From Galaxea fascicularis (taxonomy: Eukaryota > Cnidaria > Anthozoa > Scleractinia > Euphylliidae), in assembly GCA_948470475.1 (NCBI GenBank), contig OX419341.1:7159301-7223300 (forward strand): a stretch of 64,000 nt of DNA, written 5' to 3'. Within the stretch, counting starts at the first letter, position 1; each line of letters opens with the position of its first letter. The translations under genes and the position numbers were made by a program. Of this stretch, positions 60,059-64,000 are shown one piece after another. Below the pieces are notes generated by a model. The model was given only the letters and a program-made list of their open reading frames with translations. It was not told the origin of the DNA and did no database searches.

Positions 60059-61173
60059 GTGAAATTCTTTGTTGCTTTTTTGGGTTTATTGAAGAGTGTG
60101 GCGCATGTTTACAATACAAGCATCAATCAAGGTGTTTTTCCAACTACCTTTAAGGCAGCCAAGGTAACACCACTTCACAAAAAAAGATTCAACAAACGAA
60201 AGAGGCAACTATCGCCCAATATCTGTTTTGCCTATACTTTCTAAACCTTTGGAACGACATGTAGCAACAGTTTATCTTCGGTACCTAACTATGAACAAGT
60301 TACTTTACAAAAATCAGTCTGCCTACCGCCCTTATCATTCCTGCGAAACTGCACTTCTGAACATATCTGACAAATGGCTAAAGGCTATAGATAATAGTGA
60401 ATTAGTAGGAACAGTTTTCTTAGATCTTAGTAAGGCTTTTGACCTAGTCAGTCATGATATTCTCACAGCAAAGCTTGCCAAGTATTACACTAGCCTAACT
60501 ACATTGAACTGGTTTAGGTCCTATTTATACCAACGTAAACAAGTCTGTTCAATCTCTGGTGTGCTCTCCAGTCCTGCATACCTTTACAGAGAAGTCCCAC
60601 AGGGCTCGATTTTAGGCCCCCTCCTCTTTTCTGTCTATATGAATGATCTGCCCCTTCTGCTGAGAGAAACTGAAGTGGACATCTATGCTGACGACACAAC
60701 TATCTGGTTAAGCGGAGCTAACTATACCGATATACAACAAACTCTAAATGAGAATCTAAGTAAGGCAAATAGATGGTTTAAACTTAATGAAATGCAAACT
60801 AACAGTAAAAAGACCAAGTACTTACTTATTGGTACTGTTATCACAGTGAAATAACTACTCTAACTGTTCTGTTGAAAACCTTCAAAGGTTCTTACGAGTA
60901 CACAAACGATGTGCGAGATTAAGATTGGATGCCACCATTAATGACAGTTCCGTAGAACTTTTTGATAAATTAGGCTGGCTACCTATAGATGACATTGTAT
61001 GCGTTAGTAAACTCTTTATGCTGCACAAAATTAGCCAAGGTTATTGTCCTGAATATTTCAGTTCATATTTTAAATATGTTAGATCTACACATGGTTATCG
61101 TACTAGATCTGCTAGAGAGGAACAAATTTCCTTTGTTTTGATATGTAAATTGTCGAACAAAAAGCAGATTTAA
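60059..61173 (+). pseudogene. CR1/L2-type LINE reverse transcriptase, truncated and deleted
   Basis: Frames at 60059-60244 and 60228-60854 together show the polymerase start (VFPTTFKAAKVTPLHKK, then LPILSKPLERHV), the QSAYRPYHSCETALL block, FLDLSKAFDLVSHDIL, the PQGSILGPLLF block and the catalytic IYADDTT. A frameshift separates the first two frames. After KYLLIGT about 90 residues of the usual thumb region are missing. The sequence resumes near 60860 with LQRFLRVHKRCARLRLDATI, then GWLPIDDIVC and GYRTRSAREEQ. The endonuclease domain is absent. The copy is inactive. Confidence 0.85.
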
Positions 61174-61182
61174 CCTCGTCAA

Positions 61183-61326
61183 ATGGCTATTCAAAACTGT
61201 CACATCTTCCTCCTTTTGCTTGTTTCCTGTTTTGTAAGCGTGAAAGCAGTGGGAGAAGAATCGGGTAGCTCGGAAAGCGCTTCGGGTACTGATCTACCAT
61301 CGTTTATGCACCTATCAGTGTCAAGC
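61183..61326 (+). other. Possible signal-peptide-bearing short frame
   Basis: An ATG frame starts MAIQNCHIFLLLLVSCFVSV, followed by KAVGEESGSSESASGTDLPS. This has the n-region, hydrophobic core and cleavage-like A-V-G of a secretory signal, then an acidic-serine segment. It runs directly into a short G-rich transposon at 61306 and lies between two LINE remnants. It may be the first exon of a small secreted protein cut by the insertion, or chance. No downstream exon was confirmed. Confidence 0.25.
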
Positions 61327-61591
61327 CCGAGGGGGGGGTCGGGCAACCCACGGGAATTTGACTGTCACGTATATCCCCAGAGTGGGGATTTTGATCGGAC
61401 ATCATGGCCCCAGGGTGGGGAATTTTATTGCTTTCCTCTTGTGTGCAACAAGGCCTGAAGGGGATTTTGATACTTTTGACAATCATTTTTTGCCCGGGGG
61501 TGGGGATTTTGATTTTTTTTTTCAGAAAATGTCAAAATCCCCAGCCTATGCCCGACCCCCCCCCCCTCGGGCTTGACACTGATAGGTGCAT
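61306..61591. mobile_element. G-rich short TIR element with GGGGATTTTGA repeats
   Basis: The ends ATGCACCTATCAGTGTCAAG (continuing CCCGA then a G run) and the complement at 61551-61591 form an inverted repeat of about 40 bp. The interior has at least four GTGGGGA(A/T)TTT-type words (61384, 61426, 61459, 61501) and one in the complement orientation. No clear target duplication was seen. 286 bp, non-coding. Confidence 0.75.
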
Positions 61592-61739
61592 TACGTACGA
61601 GATAAACAAGTAAGATTTGTAAAGTTATTTTCCGTAAGAGTCGGAATAAATACATTTTTTTACAGGCTAGATTGCTGCTCTTTCCCTAAACTTCGTCCAA
61701 TAAATTTTTGTTGCAGCTTACTAATCTATACAATTTCGA

Positions 61740-62023
61740 AGGAACGTAAAGAAGATGACGAAGAAAACCATGAGTCGGTCCTCTCTGCTGTTGTATCAAA
61801 TTTTGATAGCTTCTTCAATTCAGTACTTAGTATCCATAACTACAATACACGTAGTGCAGCAAATCAATCTTATTACCTGCCTCGAGCTAGAACAAACTAT
61901 GGAATATTTAATATTCGCTTTCAAGGACCAAAGGTATGGAACTCTCTTGGGAAAGATATAAAGTCAACTCCTTTCAGTAAATTTAAAACAAAATTAAAAA
62001 ATGAATTGCTGTGCCAGTATTAA
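61740..62023 (+). pseudogene. LINE C-terminal tail, second lineage
   Basis: The frame contains HNYNTRSAANQSYYLPRART, NIRFQGPKVWNSLGKDIKS and FKTKLKNELL and ends at a natural stop, the usual last residues of CR1/L2-type proteins. It follows the LINE piece at 60.9-61.2 kb but belongs to a different subfamily (that piece has its own GYRTRSA block), so two separate insertions are stacked here. 3' untranslated sequence follows. Confidence 0.7.
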
Positions 62024-62202
62024 TGTTACTTTGGTTTCTTTTTTCCCTGAGTAACGAATTTCTCCCCAGTTATTTCCGATTTATTTGTTGCTCTACATTT
62101 AATTCTTCACTTATCATACTCAGGATTTCATTTCTAATATATTTGTCTTTTTCCCCATGACTTGTAAATTTCGTTTATTTATAGTTATCTATAGTTTAAT
62201 TT

Positions 62203-62221
62203 TGTGTGTGTGTGTGTGTGT
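62203..62221 (+). repeat. (TG)n microsatellite with G-rich tail
   Basis: Nine TG units, followed by about 45 bp of G/A-rich sequence ending in a GGGGGGG run at 62261-62269. Confidence 0.85.
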
Positions 62222-62222
62222 C

Positions 62223-63769
62223 AGGGGAGGGGGGATGGGGGTTGAGTGGGGTATAGAGAGAGAGGGGGGGCGCTAAAAAAAAGCTGTTGGCAAATCCACC
62301 AAACGCCACATGTAGAAACATATAGTGAAAAGGTATTAAGTAATGAGTAAATCATGTTTCACCAAAGTAAAATAAATAGCATGATCAAGAAAAGAAAACA
62401 AAACAAAAACAGAAACGATAAAAACGTGGTAGGGTACAAGTTAAGCATCGTTTTTTACTCGCTTAACAGGGATTTAATGTTGATATATCGTTCGCGTTTC
62501 AAGCAATTAAAATGATTCCCTACGCTCGTCCCACGAAGCTATGTTGTGGGATATTTTGTGAATTTTTGGGTGATTTTTAGGTATATTTGAGAAGAGATAA
62601 TTTTCTCAAAGGATTAGTTAAAGTTAGGAAAATTGGAAATATTGAAGGTTTAAAATTGGAATTTGAAATTCGAAATTAGTGGACGGACACCCAGACAGTT
62701 CCCGAGCAACCTGCGGTGCACTTAAGGGGTCTCAACTGTCTGGTGGTGTTTCAAAACATTTTTTTTATATATTTCAATTCCTTCTTTGAATTCCTTAAAA
62801 TTCCACTCAAATTTAGGTTTACCTCCACCTTAAATCGAGTCATTAGACAGATCATGTACATAATTGATGTTAATTAATTGGTTCATTATAGGTATAGGTA
62901 CCTGACTTTTGTGTAGTTAAGTCCTTTACGTCAATAGCTTATTCCATCAAATAGGACAGTGTTTGAACACATCGCGATGCACTGCGATGTCGACAAAGTA
63001 AAACACAGTTGCGTAGAGTCAGAAATCCTCTATAATTGGCCGCCTTTAGATTGCCAAGTACATTAAGATAATTTTTGATCAAAGAACTTGTAGTTGTAGT
63101 TAGTCATAATGCTCTATGGTTTGAACAACGTTGGTCGAACAAAATTGAGGGATTCATTTGATTTTAAAGGCTGGAAAGTAAGCGGCGCGAGTCAATTAAA
63201 GCGATAAAGTAGCATTGACAAAACATGGTTCAGGACAACTATACGAATCAACTCTTGCTAAAGCCTGAATCGAAGGAGGATTAGAGCGTAGAACCAGTGC
63301 TTACGGCGACTCTTACCGACTGCGCGAGATCTCATTAGTTGAATTTGGAAGTGCTACAGTGTTTCGTGTCAAAGTTGACGAGAATTTCCTTAGTTGTTTG
63401 GCTTACGCGCCAGTTGCCTAAACTATCCAGCTAGCTCACTGCGCGTCAACTACCGGCAGACTTTTGTTACACTCGTTTGGTTCAGCGCTGCATGAGAATC
63501 CATTCTATTAGCTACTCTCAGTTTCTTTGGTGTGAGCTCAAAGTTGCGCAAACCATGTGACATCTAGGACTTTAATTATTTACCCGCTATGTACATTGCA
63601 CTTTCTTGCCTTATGTTTTGACGACATGATCAAATGTCTTTGTTACTGGCATATTAGTCTGATGGTTTGTTGTTTTGACCACAGACATCCCAATCGTGGT
63701 GTGTGACATCAAGAATTTATATAACAAATACATTTACCGTTAAAAGCTTGAATTCCAACAAAATAGCGA
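62223..63769. other. Intergenic, nothing firm
   Basis: No supported exon. A small inverted repeat (CACCCAGACAGTT near 62690 against AACTGTCTGGTGGTG near 62735) probably marks a tiny foldback. Confidence 0.3.
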
Positions 63770-63966
63770 AGAAAATATTGATATTCTAACCAAATAACAC
63801 CTTCCTACCTTCACTCTACTGTTTCTTATTTCTTTTTGGGACGTCTAAGTGCAATGCCACCGTTTTTGTTAAAAAATGGCATTTCACGAAGACTTCCCAG
63901 AAAGTGATACGAGACAGCAGAGTGAAGATAGAAAGGCTTTATTCGGCTAGAATATCAATATTTCCT
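63770..63966. repeat. Foldback with ~50-bp imperfect arms
   Basis: AAAATATTGATATTCTAACC on the left, continuing through CTTCACTCTACTG, is matched by the complement at 63923-63966. Arms differ at about one base in seven. The 90-bp centre has a smaller palindrome around AATGCCA...TGGCATT. Confidence 0.75.
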
Positions 63967-64000
63967 CTGCCATTAGGTTCGTTGGAATTCTAGCTTTTAA

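Overview
The window reads as nuclear DNA of an animal, most likely a cnidarian and probably an anthozoan (coral or sea anemone). It is AT-rich, its genes are split by many short GT-AG introns, and about a third of it is repeats: tRNA-derived SINEs, truncated CR1/L2-type LINEs, many short elements with terminal inverted repeats (TIRs), and foldbacks. The organism call is inference from gene structure and repeat style, not from a marker gene.

Layout. 1-15.6 kb is gene-poor: a TTAA-flanked short transposon, a LINE reverse-transcriptase tail, a class A GPCR gene broken by a stop codon in its first membrane helix (4404-5285, minus), diverged repeats, and several non-autonomous DNA transposons. From 43.9 kb down to 15.6 kb the minus strand carries one large gene, which I rebuilt exon by exon: 25 coding exons, 1168 codons plus stop, with phases agreeing at every junction. 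It encodes a Rho guanine-nucleotide exchange factor with an N-terminal coiled coil, a long Ser/Thr/acidic linker and a DH-PH pair. The DH-PH part most resembles PLEKHG7. Its largest introns (32.2->25.9 kb and 43.4->35.1 kb) are filled with mobile DNA.

The most notable object lies in the 6.3-kb intron between coding exons 6 and 7: a complete, apparently intact transposon at 26735-31286. It has about 217-bp TIRs, a perfect 6-bp target-site duplication (CTAGAG) and three copies of an 18-bp motif in each TIR. A four-exon DDE-integrase transposase (413 aa, plus strand) converges on a single-exon atypical alpha-kinase gene (413 aa, minus strand) that keeps its catalytic and zinc-binding residues. 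A DNA transposon carrying its own alpha-kinase is, as far as I know, undescribed.

44.5-64 kb contains Harbinger-like short elements with TAA/TTA duplications, one nested in another; a pogo-like element; two near-perfect hairpin elements of one family; a second copy of the 6-bp-duplication element seen near 6.4 kb; a two-exon plus-strand gene fragment of unknown family (56.8-57.4 kb); and degraded LINE pieces interrupted by a G-rich short element. No bacterial-type operon, CRISPR array, rRNA or bona fide tRNA gene was seen.
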